Origin: Shouchella tritolerans
GTDB lineage: Bacteria > Bacillota > Bacilli > Bacillales > Bacillaceae_D
Assembly (NCBI RefSeq): GCF_025770735.1
Contig: NZ_JAODPB010000011.1
Coordinates: forward strand, 1 to 64,000
Length of the DNA stretch: 64,000 bases
Direction of reading: 5' to 3'
In this document: positions 7,736 to 15,271 of the stretch, piece after piece
Layout of the letters: each line of letters starts with the position of its first letter
Numbering within the stretch: the first letter of the stretch is position 1
Translations under genes and position numbers: made by a program
Notes under the pieces: model-generated
What the model was told of the DNA's origin: nothing
Database searches by the model: none
What the model saw: the letters and a program-made list of their open reading frames with translations, nothing else

Positions 7736-8404
7736 CTATTGTTTTAACTTTTCAGCAAATGTGTGTGTAATCAATTGCGGCCGAGTAATGGCGGACCCAA
7801 CCACGACTGCATGGGCGCCTAATTCTATCGCTTTTTTAGCTTGTTCAGGTGTTTGAATTCGCCCCTCAGCTATGATCGGCATGTTTAGTTCGCGAACCAA
7901 TTGTTCGAGCAGATGAAAATCCGGCCCTGGTTGTTGTGGCGAATAAGGTGTATACCCTGATAATGTCGTCGAAATGCAATCAACGCCTAACTTGGCTGCC
8001 TCCACACCTTCATCGAATGTAGAAATATCGGCCATTACTAAGCATCGGTTTGTCTGAATGTGCCGAACTAACTGTTCCACACGCTCACCATTAGGCCTTT
8101 TCCTGTTAGTGGCATCGATTGCAATCATGTCAACACCTGTACTTAAAAGTTCATTTACCTCTGCTTTGGTAGGTGTGATATATACTTCTGATCCGGCATA
8201 CTCCCGCTTAATGATTCCGATTACAGGAAGGTCTACTTCATTTTTTATGGCTTGAATATCTTGTACGGAATTTGCACGAATACCAACAGCGTTTCCCCAT
8301 TTCGCTGCTTTCGCCATTTTCGCCATGATCATCGATCCATGCAAAGGCTCATCCTCTAAAGCTTGACAAGAAACAATTAACCCACCTTTTATCTCATTTA
8401 GCAT
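7736..8404 (-). CDS. nanE: N-acetylmannosamine-6-phosphate 2-epimerase
   Basis: 222 aa NanE-type (beta/alpha)8 barrel. Family signatures visible are GGLIVSCQA (7-15), the catalytic lysine region IGIIKREY with Lys66, and AEGRI near the C-terminal phosphate site. The reaction is ManNAc-6-P to GlcNAc-6-P, feeding NagA/NagB. ATG at 8404 is chosen over GTG at 8410 because spacing to AGGAG is better. No sialic acid lyase (nanA) or kinase (nanK) is present nearby, so the ManNAc-6-P presumably comes from the linked PTS and downstream enzymes and not from sialic acid. Confidence 0.92.
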   Translation of the reverse strand: MLNEIKGGLIVSCQALEDEPLHGSMIMAKMAKAAKWGNAVGIRANSVQDIQAIKNEVDLPVIGIIKREYAGSEVYITPTKAEVNELLSTGVDMIAIDATNRKRPNGERVEQLVRHIQTNRCLVMADISTFDEGVEAAKLGVDCISTTLSGYTPYSPQQPGPDFHLLEQLVRELNMPIIAEGRIQTPEQAKKAIELGAHAVVVGSAITRPQLITHTFAEKLKQ

Positions 8405-8416
8405 GATCACATTCTC

Positions 8417-8728
8417 CTATTTTTGAACTTTCTCTTTATGCAGAAATAGCATTTCTTTCGCTAAGTCTAGCGCTAACATGGCAGTCATTAAGTGATCCTG
8501 TGCATGGATGAGCAGAATAGAAAGGTTGATTTCCTCTCCCCGTGCATTGCTTTGGATCATCTCGGTTTGTACTTTATGAGCGACATTGATTTCCTTCTCT
8601 GCTTCCTCTAGCAAATTGTCTGCTTCTGAAAATTGCTGTTCTCTAGCAAATTGTAACGCTTGCATCGTTTTGCTTCTTGCATTTCCGCTATGCAAAATAA
8701 TGGAAAAAGCGTTTTCATGAATATTCAT
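8417..8728 (-). CDS. PTS lactose/cellobiose-family EIIA
   Basis: 103 aa three-helix EIIA (LacF/ChbA type). The motif HAQDH at 75-79 contains the phosphorylated histidine that takes phosphate from HPr. It is the first gene of the seven-gene operon, with AAAGGAGG before the ATG. The upstream 100 bases are very AT-rich and hold an inverted repeat likely bound by the operon's RpiR regulator. Confidence 0.93.
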   Translation of the reverse strand: MNIHENAFSIILHSGNARSKTMQALQFAREQQFSEADNLLEEAEKEINVAHKVQTEMIQSNARGEEINLSILLIHAQDHLMTAMLALDLAKEMLFLHKEKVQK

Positions 8729-8795
8729 TGGGAGCCTCCTTTCTTTAATGGGAATGACAATTATAGTTTAAAGGAAGAATATAAAAATGTAAAGT

Positions 8796-8833
8796 TATTT
8801 TCACCACAATAATTATTTTGGAGAAAATATTTC
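8796..8833 (-). promoter_or_regulatory. Inverted repeat, putative RpiR operator upstream of the PTS operon
   Basis: TATTTTCACC (8796-8805) and GGAGAAAATA (8820-8829) are 9/10 complementary inverted arms, and GAAAATATTTC at 8823-8833 is itself a near palindrome, typical in look of RpiR-family operators. It lies about 70-100 bases upstream of the EIIA start. A TATAAT (8760-8765, minus strand) is a possible -10, without a convincing -35 at normal spacing, which would suit an activated or regulated promoter. Confidence 0.45.
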
Positions 8834-8941
8834 ATTTATTCGTTTTTAAACTTGTCCTCTCCTAACGAAGAGCTTTTCAAGAAAACTTAGCGACAGCGCT
8901 TGAAGAAAACGATAGAAAGGGAAGAGGAAAAGCCAACAAAA

Positions 8942-8980
8942 AAAAGCGGGAGAAGCATATCAAATGCTTCTCCCGCTTTT
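8942..8980 (-). terminator. Terminator of salA
   Basis: A perfect 17-bp stem (8942-8958 with 8964-8980, AAAAGCGGGAGAAGCAT) with a five-base loop is followed by a T-run on the minus strand. It separates salA from the PTS operon downstream; because the stem ends in TTTT on both strands it may act both ways. Confidence 0.9.
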
Positions 8981-8997
8981 AAGGCAACCTCTTTCAA

Positions 8998-10050
8998 TCA
9001 CTCTGTTTTTTCAACAATTCGTTCCGCCAAACGGTGGTAAATCTCACCAATTGGATGTTCTTGTGCATAAACGGACGGGGCAAAATCATTTTCATCAATC
9101 TCAGGCTGCCCGAGAGGAATTTGCGCAAGCAATTCCGTTTTTAATTCTTCCGCCAAACGTTCGCCGCCGCCCGTTCCAAACACATATTCTTTCTCTCCAG
9201 TTGCTTTGCTTTCAAAGTAAGCCATATTCTCTACAACGCCAAGCATTTCATGGTTTGTTTTTATCGCCATTGCACCAGCTCGGGCAGCAACAAATGCTGC
9301 TGTTGCGTGTGGGGTGGTCACGATCAGTTCCTTTGAACCTGGCAGCATGGAATGCAAGTCGAGAGCAACATCGCCCGTACCTGGAGGTAAGTCCAAGATG
9401 AGATAATCAAGCTCTCCCCATTCGCATTCGGAAAAGAATTGGTTGATCATTTTCCCGAGCATGGGTCCCCGCCAAATGACAGGGGCATTGTCTTCCACGA
9501 AAAAGCCCATTGAGATGACTTTAACGCCAAAGCGTTCAACGGGGTGGATACGTTTGTTGATCACTTTCGGCCGTTCTTCAATCCCCATCATGTCAGGGAC
9601 ACTAAATCCGTAAATATCGGCGTCAATAATGCCGACTTTTTTCCCAAGGCGGGCAAGCGCGACTGCCGTGTTGACAGAGACGGTCGATTTGCCAACCCCG
9701 CCTTTTCCGCTCGCCACTGTAATAAACGTTGTTTTGCTTGTCGGCGCAAGCAAAGCAGGACCTTTAAAGGGTTCTTCTTTTAGGCCGCCAACCGCTTCTA
9801 GCTCTTCCTCAGTAAGTGTATCAAAACGGAGTCCGACTGATTCAGCGCCCTCGTTTTTGAGGACATTGACTATTTCCTGTTGGACTTGCATTTGCTCGGC
9901 TGTTCCTGTTTTTGCTAAAGCGACTTTTAGGCTGACGTGGCCATTTTTGTTTTTCAGCTCGCGAATGCCGCCAGTTTCTACTATGCTCTTATTCAAGTCA
10001 CGATCTTTAATTCGTTTTAGCGCTTCCATTATTTCTTGATCCGTTATCAT
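8998..10050 (-). CDS. salA: Mrp/ApbC-family P-loop ATPase SalA
   Basis: 350 aa. An N-terminal MIP18-like domain (about 1-75) is followed by a deviant Walker A GKGGVGKS at 115-122 and the rest of a Mrp NTPase. The usual CxxC iron-sulfur motif near the C-terminus is missing: the matching stretch is ENMAYFESKATGEKEY. This is as in B. subtilis SalA, a regulator that represses scoC and so affects exoprotease genes, so a pure Fe-S carrier role is less likely. ATG at 10050 suits the AAGGAAGG site. It would normally follow cwlD; here glcT-ptsG intervenes. Confidence 0.9.
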   Translation of the reverse strand: MITDQEIMEALKRIKDRDLNKSIVETGGIRELKNKNGHVSLKVALAKTGTAEQMQVQQEIVNVLKNEGAESVGLRFDTLTEEELEAVGGLKEEPFKGPALLAPTSKTTFITVASGKGGVGKSTVSVNTAVALARLGKKVGIIDADIYGFSVPDMMGIEERPKVINKRIHPVERFGVKVISMGFFVEDNAPVIWRGPMLGKMINQFFSECEWGELDYLILDLPPGTGDVALDLHSMLPGSKELIVTTPHATAAFVAARAGAMAIKTNHEMLGVVENMAYFESKATGEKEYVFGTGGGERLAEELKTELLAQIPLGQPEIDENDFAPSVYAQEHPIGEIYHRLAERIVEKTE

Positions 10051-10089
10051 CGATGGCACCTTCCTTTAACAATCGCTCCTATTTTCCCC

Positions 10090-10098
10090 AGTATAGCA
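10090..10098 (-). promoter_or_regulatory. Possible extended -10 promoter of salA
   Basis: The reverse strand reads TGCTATACT, an extended -10 element, about 35 bases upstream of the salA ATG and just after the ptsG terminator. No good -35 is seen, which extended -10 promoters tolerate. Confidence 0.4.
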
Positions 10099-10113
10099 CA
10101 CATAAATAACAGA

Positions 10114-10142
10114 AAGAACTAGAGCGCTTCGCCCTAGTCCTT
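10114..10142 (-). terminator. Terminator of ptsG
   Basis: The imperfect stem AAGAACTAGAGCG / CGCCCTAGTCCTT has a 3-base loop, directly downstream of the ptsG stop on the minus strand, and is followed by TTTCTGTTATTT. It insulates salA from ptsG. Confidence 0.75.
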
Positions 10143-10147
10143 ATCTG

Positions 10148-12187
10148 TTAGCGGTCCACCGCGACAATGCCTTTTTCTTTTGCCAGAACCCGTCCTTTTT
10201 TGTTGATGACGACAGTCCCTCCTAAGTTGGTAAACACGACTGGCGTAATTGTAGAAGCACCGTGGTTCCGGATATAATCTAAATCAAATTCGGCCAATTT
10301 GTCGCCTGCACTTATCTGGTCGCCTTCTTCTACAAGGACGTCAAACCCTTCTCCTTGAAGTTTAACTGTATCAATGCCGATGTGGATCAACACTTCCATT
10401 CCAGTAGATGTCGTCAGTCCAATCGCATGCTTCGTCGGGAAGATGGTCGTCACTTTTCCTTCAACAGGCGAATAAACAATGCCGTCTTCTGGATCAATCG
10501 CAAAGCCGTCGCCCATCATTTTTTCAGAAAAGACTTGATCTGGCACTTCCGCGAGCGACATGACCGTACCTGTCATTGGTGCTAGGAATGCCCCGTCATT
10601 CATCAATGCGTCTGGCTGGATTTCTTCCAGTTTGCCACTGACTTCCTCTTGTTGATTTGTTTCTAGAGGTCGAGGTGCTTTTCCCACCATGACATCTTGG
10701 ATTTGGCCTTTAAGCGTCTCTGAACGAGGGCCAAAAATCGCTTGGATGTTGTTGCCTACTTCTAGAACTCCAGCTGCACCAAGCGCCTTCAGTTCGTCTT
10801 TGTCGACTGCTTTAATATCATTTACCGATACACGCAGCCGCGTAATGCATGCGTCAAGATGAGCAATATTGTCTTTTCCGCCCATCGCTTGCAACACTTG
10901 TCCTGCTAACTCGCCTGTTTTTCCTTTGCCTTTGTTATCATTAGCTGTGTCATCTTCCCGTCCTGGCGTCATTAAATTGAATTTTTGAATCGCAAAGCGA
11001 AAAACGACGTAATAAATTACCGCAAATACAAGGCCAATGAGAATGGTAATCCACCATTGTTCTTCATTCGGCAAAATCCCGAATAAGAAAAAGTCAATCG
11101 CTCCGCCTGAAAAGGTGAACCCAACATGAACGTCGAACAACGTCATCAATACAAACGATAGGCCATCGAGGATCGCATGTAGCAAAAACAATACCGGCGC
11201 GATAAACAAGAACGTAAACTCAATTGGTTCTGTGATTCCTGTCAAAAACGATGTCAACGCCGCAGAACCAAACAAACCAGCAACCAGTTTTTTCTTCTCA
11301 GGTTTGGCACAATGGTACATCGCCAGTGCCGCAGCTGGCAGGCCAAACATAAAAATCGGAAATTCGCCTGCCATGAAGTGGCCAGCCGTCAATTCCACGC
11401 CATCGCGGAGTTGCGCGAAGAAAATGAGCATGTCGCCACGGACAATTTCCCCTGCCGCATTGGTATAGGAACCGAATTCATACCAGAACGGGGCATGGAA
11501 AATGTGGTGCAGTCCAAATGGGATCAAAAGCCGTCTTATAAAACCAAATAAAAACACAGCTACATACAAGCTCGACCCTAACAAAAACTCAGAAAAGCTG
11601 TTTAAGCCGTGTTGGATCGGCGGCCAAACAACAAGCAAAAGAAGCGCCATTAAAAATGTAGCAACCGCTGTGATAATAGGGACAAACCGTTTGCCGGCAA
11701 AAAAACCAAGAAAAGCGGGCATTTCTATATCGTGAAAGCGGTTATAACAGTAAGCAGCAATTAAGCCGACGATGATCCCGCCAAATACGCCTGTTTGCAG
11801 AGTGTCAATCCCCAGAATATTAGCAAAGCTCGGGTCTTCGGCTACCATTTCCGCGCTCACGCCAAGCCATTGGCCCATCACGGTATTCATCACCAAGTAG
11901 CCGACTAGCGCTGCAAGTGCGGCTGCGCCGTCACCAGCAAGGCCGATCGCGACCCCGACAGCGAAAATAAGAGACAAGTTGTCAAAAATAATGCCGCCAG
12001 CGGCTTCCATCACACCAGCCGTATGTTGAATCCAGCCCGCGTCTAAGAACGGCATGTAGTTCAATGTGTTTTCCATTTGCAAAGCGGCACCAATGCCAAG
12101 CAGCAAACCAGCCACCGGCAGCATCGCAACCGGGAGCATCAATGCCTTCCCAATTTTTTGCAACTTCCCAAATGCATTTTTAAACAA
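10148..12187 (-). CDS. ptsG: PTS glucose-specific enzyme IICBA
   Basis: 679 aa fused permease with domains in the order IIC (about 1-405), IIB and IIA. GITEPIEF at 317-324 is the EIIC signature. The IIB phosphocysteine is Cys447 in LDACITRLR. IIA has HIGIDTV with the phospho-histidine at 602 and the supporting His587. It takes up and phosphorylates glucose, using HPr-P. The upstream leader contains a GlcT-type antiterminator and the regulator gene glcT is adjacent, which supports glucose over N-acetylglucosamine as substrate, though the fused NagP family is similar. Confidence 0.92.
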   Translation of the reverse strand: MFKNAFGKLQKIGKALMLPVAMLPVAGLLLGIGAALQMENTLNYMPFLDAGWIQHTAGVMEAAGGIIFDNLSLIFAVGVAIGLAGDGAAALAALVGYLVMNTVMGQWLGVSAEMVAEDPSFANILGIDTLQTGVFGGIIVGLIAAYCYNRFHDIEMPAFLGFFAGKRFVPIITAVATFLMALLLLVVWPPIQHGLNSFSEFLLGSSLYVAVFLFGFIRRLLIPFGLHHIFHAPFWYEFGSYTNAAGEIVRGDMLIFFAQLRDGVELTAGHFMAGEFPIFMFGLPAAALAMYHCAKPEKKKLVAGLFGSAALTSFLTGITEPIEFTFLFIAPVLFLLHAILDGLSFVLMTLFDVHVGFTFSGGAIDFFLFGILPNEEQWWITILIGLVFAVIYYVVFRFAIQKFNLMTPGREDDTANDNKGKGKTGELAGQVLQAMGGKDNIAHLDACITRLRVSVNDIKAVDKDELKALGAAGVLEVGNNIQAIFGPRSETLKGQIQDVMVGKAPRPLETNQQEEVSGKLEEIQPDALMNDGAFLAPMTGTVMSLAEVPDQVFSEKMMGDGFAIDPEDGIVYSPVEGKVTTIFPTKHAIGLTTSTGMEVLIHIGIDTVKLQGEGFDVLVEEGDQISAGDKLAEFDLDYIRNHGASTITPVVFTNLGGTVVINKKGRVLAKEKGIVAVDR

Positions 12188-12228
12188 TAGAATTCCCTCC
12201 CAAATTGTTTTTTTGATATGTAGGAACG

Positions 12229-12297
12229 CAAAAAAGGCATGAGCAAAAAGACACTGGATTGGTTTTAAAACCCAGTCATTTCTTTTTCCTCATGCCT
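12229..12297 (-). promoter_or_regulatory. RAT antiterminator overlapping a terminator, ptsG leader
   Basis: On the minus strand a terminator stem AGGCATGAG / CTCATGCCT (12289-12297 with 12235-12243) is followed by TTTTTT. Nested within it at 12245-12287 is an imperfect stem-loop with a self-complementary loop region GGTTTTAAAACC and A-rich/T-rich flanks, the shape of a ribonucleic antiterminator bound by BglG/GlcT-family proteins. GlcT encoded just upstream would stabilise it when glucose is present so that ptsG is read through. Confidence 0.75.
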
Positions 12298-12318
12298 GAT
12301 CGAATCAGTTACACGAAT

Positions 12319-13164
12319 TTATTTGCTTTTGTTCTGCACCCTCTGCAAGTGCATCGTCAAGTAGACCGCCTCAGCATCATACACTGGTTTACCAAGCGTC
12401 CTTTGCATGACTTTAATGAGCTTCCAAGAAAGATTATAACATACGGGATATTCTTGTTTCAACAGTTTTGCAATCGCTTTCGGCTCTTCGACTTTTTCAC
12501 CCGTCATCACCCGTTCAATCGTAAAGCGCAAATGCCTCACAAGACGAAGATAATCCATGCTCTCTTTGTCCAATTTAATCGCAAACTGGCTCTCCACAAG
12601 GGAAACGAGTTGACTAACTAATTGCGAATGGCTATTGACGATATTCATGCTTTTATTTTGAATGGCGCTATGGATATGAAGCGCAATAAAGCCAATTTCT
12701 CCTTCAGGGAGCTGGACACCGGTCTGCTGGCCAACAAGGGCTACCACTTCTTTGGCAATCGCATATTCACGTGGATAAAGCGCTTTCGTCTCTGCCAAAA
12801 AAGGGTTTTCAATCGACATTCCTTGGGCAATCCGGGCATGGGCAAAGGACAAATGGTCCAGTAGCCCGATATGGATATGCTCGTTTAAATCCATGCCTGC
12901 TTTTTTGGCAATAAGAGAAATGGCTTCCACCGTCACATCTATCATCGTTTGCGAAATATGTGGAAGCAGCTTCAAATAGCTTTGTTGCTCTTTTTCATCT
13001 TTTAAAACAAACAGTTTCTCAATGTCTTGCTGCTCAAGCCAGTCTCCATTTTTGCGGGCAAAACCGATGCCTTTTCCAATGACGACCACTTCTTGGTTGT
13101 CACGCTCAGCAATGACCACATTGTTATTAAGGGCCTTTTTTACTTTGTACTCCCCCACATTCAT
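12319..13164 (-). CDS. glcT: BglG-family transcription antiterminator GlcT
   Basis: 281 aa. The N-terminal CAT RNA-binding domain (about 1-60) has KKALNNNVVIA and GKGIGFARK; two PRD domains follow with the conserved histidines in NEHIHIGLLDH, FIALHIHSA, RLVRHLRFTIER and YLTMHLQR. Phosphorylation of PRD1 by the glucose permease normally inactivates it. The start is uncertain among GTG 13167, ATG 13164 and GTG 13155; ATG 13164 aligns with B. subtilis GlcT. It is upstream of and co-oriented with ptsG, separated by the RAT/terminator switch. Confidence 0.93.
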   Translation of the reverse strand: MNVGEYKVKKALNNNVVIAERDNQEVVVIGKGIGFARKNGDWLEQQDIEKLFVLKDEKEQQSYLKLLPHISQTMIDVTVEAISLIAKKAGMDLNEHIHIGLLDHLSFAHARIAQGMSIENPFLAETKALYPREYAIAKEVVALVGQQTGVQLPEGEIGFIALHIHSAIQNKSMNIVNSHSQLVSQLVSLVESQFAIKLDKESMDYLRLVRHLRFTIERVMTGEKVEEPKAIAKLLKQEYPVCYNLSWKLIKVMQRTLGKPVYDAEAVYLTMHLQRVQNKSK

Positions 13165-13188
13165 CACTCCAACAGCTTCTTCCCTTTC

Positions 13189-13217
13189 ATGGTAATCCAG
13201 GGACAGACTTACGTCAA
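13189..13217 (-). promoter_or_regulatory. Putative sigma-A promoter of glcT
   Basis: On the minus strand TTGACG (13212-13217) and TACCAT (13189-13194) are 17 bases apart, about 25 bases before the glcT start. The -10 match is moderate. Confidence 0.4.
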
Positions 13218-13226
13218 CTTAATCGT

Positions 13227-13958
13227 TCACTCGTAAGGATTGCTGTTTGGCGCTTTTTCATCGGTAAAAAACCGAAGCATCCCTTCATAAATGGAAGCAG
13301 CCATTTTGTCTTGGTATTCGTCTGTTGCGAGCAGTGCCGCCTCCTGCGGGTTGGACAAAAAACCTGCTTCGATCAATGCCCCAGGAATTTCGGCTTCTTT
13401 TAACAAATACACATGATGGATCGGTTTCGGATACCGGTTTGTATTTTGCAAATTGCGCTTGATTTCCTCCTGTATAAAAACAGCCAAATCTTCATTGCGT
13501 TGATTTTTTAGGTGGTAAAAAGTTTGCGCGCCATTCCAACGTTCAGCCGGAATCGCATTCATATGAATCGACAAAAACGCATCCGCTTCCGAATCATTGA
13601 TAATCATTGCCCGTTTTCTTAAGTCTTCGGTTTTTCGCTGCCGTATTTTCGCCGTACCAGCATCGGCCAAATCAACATCTTCCTCCCGCGTCATAATGAC
13701 AAGCGCGCCAGCTTCCTGCAAATAATCGCGCAACTTCAATGCCACTGCTAACGTAACTTCTTTTTCAAGCGTGCCCGTCTTTGAAACGGCTCCCCCGTCC
13801 ATCCCGCCATGGCCAGGGTCAAGGACAATCACTTTCCCTGACATCGGCAAGTGCCAAGTAGAAGATGAATCTTTAAGCGTACTGTCATATTGAACCCATA
13901 ATAATACCGCTGCAAACAAAAGCGCCCCAATAAAAATGCTCCATTTATGTTTCTTCAC
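13227..13958 (-). CDS. cwlD: N-acetylmuramoyl-L-alanine amidase CwlD
   Basis: 243 aa with a membrane anchor/signal segment (about 7-22) and an Amidase_3 domain. Zinc and catalytic residues are visible: His50 in LDPGHGGMDGG, Glu66 in TLEKEVTL, His132 in SIHMNA, Glu197 in ALIEAGFLSN. In B. subtilis CwlD removes stem peptides so that PdaA can form muramic-delta-lactam in spore cortex, which germination enzymes need. It follows ybaK on the same strand, as in B. subtilis, but glcT-ptsG replaces salA as the next downstream gene. Confidence 0.95.
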   Translation of the reverse strand: MKKHKWSIFIGALLFAAVLLWVQYDSTLKDSSSTWHLPMSGKVIVLDPGHGGMDGGAVSKTGTLEKEVTLAVALKLRDYLQEAGALVIMTREEDVDLADAGTAKIRQRKTEDLRKRAMIINDSEADAFLSIHMNAIPAERWNGAQTFYHLKNQRNEDLAVFIQEEIKRNLQNTNRYPKPIHHVYLLKEAEIPGALIEAGFLSNPQEAALLATDEYQDKMAASIYEGMLRFFTDEKAPNSNPYE

Positions 13959-13969
13959 AGTCCGTTCCC

Positions 13970-14002
13970 CCTTGTCCTGTATTTATATATACGAGGACAA
14001 GG
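13970..14002. repeat. Inverted repeat between ybaK and cwlD
   Basis: CCTTGTCCT (13970-13978) and AGGACAAGG (13994-14002) form a perfect 9-bp stem with a 15-base AT-rich loop. No T-run follows on either strand, so it is not a clear terminator. It ends close to the cwlD start and could affect cwlD translation or mark a regulatory site. Confidence 0.5.
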
Positions 14003-14017
14003 AGAAGTTATGAACGA

Positions 14018-14455
14018 TTAATGAAGGCGAAGCTTGTACGCTTTGCTCGCTTCCCGAAAGCCTTTTTCCCACCACGTGCCAATCAGCATGTCAGAAGCAG
14101 CAAGAAGCGCTTCAGTCGGCGCTCTTTCTTCTTTAGACCAACCGGTTAATGTAGCACAAAGGCAATGGGACAAATCAGTCAACTCTTCCTCACAACGTTT
14201 GCGCACCTCCTGCGCCGTCTCGCCATAATAACCAAAACGGCCAAACTCTGTGCCAAGCAAATAAGCATCAATCGTCATATCCAAACATTGGTCAATTAAG
14301 AAAGGATACGCTTGAAATTGGAACGGAAGGATCGGAAAAATCCATTCCTTTATTGCCTTTTCCATTTCCTTCATGCTAATATGGCGCAACATCTTCTTTT
14401 CAAAATTCCACTGTTTTTCTCGTCTTCTTTCGGTAAGTGTCGTAATTACATTCAT
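14018..14455 (-). CDS. ybaK: DUF2521 family protein YbaK
   Basis: 145 aa soluble protein matching the YbaK/DUF2521 family in length, position beside cwlD and motifs such as CLDMTIDAYLLGTEFGRFGY and the C-terminal WWEKGF. Function is unknown; family members occur in spore formers. ATG at 14455 is chosen because GGGGAAA precedes it and the alignment begins there; the frame runs upstream to 14506 without a ribosome site. Confidence 0.85.
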   Translation of the reverse strand: MNVITTLTERRREKQWNFEKKMLRHISMKEMEKAIKEWIFPILPFQFQAYPFLIDQCLDMTIDAYLLGTEFGRFGYYGETAQEVRKRCEEELTDLSHCLCATLTGWSKEERAPTEALLAASDMLIGTWWEKGFREASKAYKLRLH

Positions 14456-14758
14456 TGGTCGTTTCCCCTTTTTTCTTTTTAGTATGGTCGTCCCCATTTG
14501 CGCCATACACGTAAGAAAAGGTCAAATAATGCTGGGATAACCATTATCTGCTGGGGGAACATGTGCGACCTCCATTTAAAAAAGGGGTATATGGTTAGGT
14601 GATATTGCAAACTATAGGAAGGGATACTGACGAGTTTCTAGATGAGGCTCCTAGAAAGGGGCTGTAGAGCTTTTTTAGGTATCGTAAGAATGTCTGAGGG
14701 CACTGTAAGGAGGGTATGTATAGAAACAAGCTTTTTCTACCGCTGTCCCTTTTTCCGC
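14456..14758. other. Intergenic stretch without a supported gene
   Basis: About 300 bases between ybaK and the GNAT gene. A 7-bp inverted repeat (TTTCTAG near 14633 with CTAGAAA near 14650) and short open frames are present, but no frame has a ribosome site plus a recognisable product. No convincing promoter for ybaK was found. Confidence 0.5.
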
Positions 14759-15271
14759 TCAACAACCACCTTTAGTAAACGAATAGATCAAGTGTTTTTT
14801 ATTAAAAACAAAGGATTCTTTTTCCTTAGAAAAACCGATTTTCTCTGCAACACGAATGGACGGAATATTCATTGGGTCGATAATACTTATCAGCTTGTTT
14901 AGCCCTAATTGATTTAGGCCGAATTCCATGCAACCTTTTGCTGCTTCAGAAGCGTATCCTTGCGACCAATATTTTTTATTAATATGGTACCCAATTTCAA
15001 CTTCCATATTGCCCTCCACTATTTGTTTAACAAGACCGCAGTCTCCAATTAGTTCATTTGTTTCCTTCAGGCATACTGCCCATAAACCATAGCCATCTTC
15101 TTCGTATCTTTCTCTATTTTTTTGAATCCAGTTTTTCGTTTTCTCGAGGCTAAACGGTGCTGGATAATATTTCATTGTTTCTGCATCTGAAAACATGGAG
15201 TGAAGAGGTACAATATCCTCCTTGCTATATTGTCTTAAAAATAACCTTTCTGTTTCCAAAATAACCATCAT
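14759..15271 (-). CDS. GNAT family N-acetyltransferase (RimJ/RimL type)
   Basis: 170 aa. The Acetyltransf_3 profile is visible: N-terminal LETERLFLRQYSKED, central EVEIGYHINKKYWSQGYASEA with the acetyl-CoA pyrophosphate-binding Q-G-Y-A-S-E region, and C-terminal NIPSIRVAEKIGF. ATG at 15271 lies seven bases after GGGGGAG. The substrate could be a ribosomal protein N-terminus, an antibiotic or a small amine; sequence does not tell. It is a single gene in a variable patch between rpsI and ybaK. Confidence 0.88.
   Translation of the reverse strand: MMVILETERLFLRQYSKEDIVPLHSMFSDAETMKYYPAPFSLEKTKNWIQKNRERYEEDGYGLWAVCLKETNELIGDCGLVKQIVEGNMEVEIGYHINKKYWSQGYASEAAKGCMEFGLNQLGLNKLISIIDPMNIPSIRVAEKIGFSKEKESFVFNKKHLIYSFTKGGC

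Noticed and set aside
8964-9401. Plus-strand frame antisense to salA (145 codons)
   Set aside because: It begins inside the salA terminator and overlaps a well-supported gene; product is Gln/His-rich noise.
14642-14902. Plus-strand frame between ybaK and the GNAT gene
   Set aside because: Half of it overlaps the GNAT gene antisense; no ribosome site.
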